Source: Sulfurimonas sp. UBA6792
Lineage (GTDB): Bacteria; Campylobacterota; Campylobacteria; Campylobacterales; Sulfurimonadaceae
Direction: 5' to 3'
Length of the DNA: 14,904 bases
Assembly: GCA_002452425.1 (NCBI GenBank)
Contig: DKFQ01000123.1
Location: 1 to 14,904, forward strand
The position numbers were made by a program, and so were the translations under genes. The notes beneath the pieces were generated by a model, which saw only the letters and a program-made list of their open reading frames with translations, did not search any database and was not told where the DNA came from. How positions within the stretch are numbered: the stretch's first letter is position 1; every line of letters begins with the position of its first letter. Below are positions 14,733 through 14,904 of the stretch, piece by piece.

Positions 14733-14743
14733 GTTTTTTCTAG

Positions 14744-14749
14744 TATAAT
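14744..14749 (+). promoter_or_regulatory. -10 box of the aspC promoter
   Basis: TATAAT in TAGTATAATTC, preceded by a T run (14734-14739), 30 bases before the aspC ATG, with ribosome site AAAAGGG at 14768-14774. It indicates separate expression of aspC from the dapD-speA-cysE run. Confidence 0.65.
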
Positions 14750-14779
14750 TCGCCCAATATTTTAAAGAAAAGGGTTCTT

Positions 14780-14904
14780 ATGCTAACAGATCGCGTAAAT
14801 ACACTATCTGAATCGATTACGATTGCCATTTCAACGCTTGCCGGTGAGCTAAAAGCACAAGGTAAAGACATACTTAGTTTCTCTGCCGGAGAGCCTGATT
14901 TTGA
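14780..14904 (+). CDS. aspC: Aspartate/aromatic aminotransferase (class I/II), partial N-terminus
   Basis: Only the first 41 residues are in the window (MLTDRVNTLSESITIAIST...). The pattern of a helical lead-in followed by LSFSAGEPDF (32-41) is the N-terminal substrate-binding arm of PLP aminotransferases of the AspC type I-beta group, where SAGEPDF is highly typical. The enzyme would interconvert aspartate and oxaloacetate with glutamate; exact specificity, including prephenate use, cannot be judged because the rest lies beyond base 14904. The ATG is preceded by AAAAGGG and a TATAAT promoter. Confidence 0.85.
   Translation, partial: MLTDRVNTLSESITIAISTLAGELKAQGKDILSFSAGEPDF

Noticed and set aside
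14723..14740. GAAAAA/TTTTTC inverted repeat after cysE as a terminator
   Set aside because: Only A-T pairs apart from one G-C, and it overlaps the region upstream of the aspC -10 box; too weak.
1..14904. Mobile element, CRISPR array, toxin-antitoxin, phage or defence island
   Set aside because: No transposase, integrase, repeat-spacer pattern or paired small toxin genes; all but two or three genes are recognisable housekeeping families.

Overview
The window is AT-rich, densely packed chromosomal DNA that looks like a Campylobacterota (former Epsilonproteobacteria) genome, most likely Sulfurimonas or a close relative. The grounds are aspS followed directly by a short-LID adenylate kinase (as in Helicobacter and Campylobacter), an AspRS with the residues of the non-discriminating type, a roughly 400-residue DapD, and promoters with a strong TATAAT box but no clear -35. 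The genus is inferred from gene content and order, not from a database match.

Left part, minus strand (1-6118): one tightly spaced run, read right to left: nadK, recN, tatD, mltD, rlpA, hisB, kdsC (cut by the window edge). nadK/recN and recN/tatD overlap by 4 nt, and hisB/kdsC share three bases. The run mixes NAD phosphorylation, DNA repair, cell-wall glycan lysis (the MltD and RlpA pair), histidine synthesis and KDO synthesis. Four of its seven genes appear to start at TTG or GTG.

Middle part (6119-10389): a divergent promoter region separates nadK from aspS. aspS and a short adenylate kinase are coupled on the plus strand. A second, E. coli-type adenylate kinase faces them on the minus strand, and the two kinases end in one shared 30-bp palindrome that contains both stop codons. 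Next come a very acidic 96-residue protein (minus) and a stand-alone CinA N-domain-like protein (plus), divergent from an 11-bp symmetric promoter element.

Right part (10390-14904): a small ankyrin-repeat protein (minus) that may be leaderless, then a plus-strand run for amino-acid and polyamine metabolism: dapD (lysine/peptidoglycan precursor), speA (arginine to agmatine), cysE (serine acetylation for cysteine), then aspC with its own promoter, cut by the window edge.

No tRNA, rRNA, insertion sequence, CRISPR array, phage gene or defence system is visible. This is mostly core housekeeping DNA. The points most worth a second look are the convergent pair of different adenylate kinases, the small regulatory palindromes, and the acidic and CinA-like genes of unknown role. 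No intergenic stretch exceeds 300 bases.
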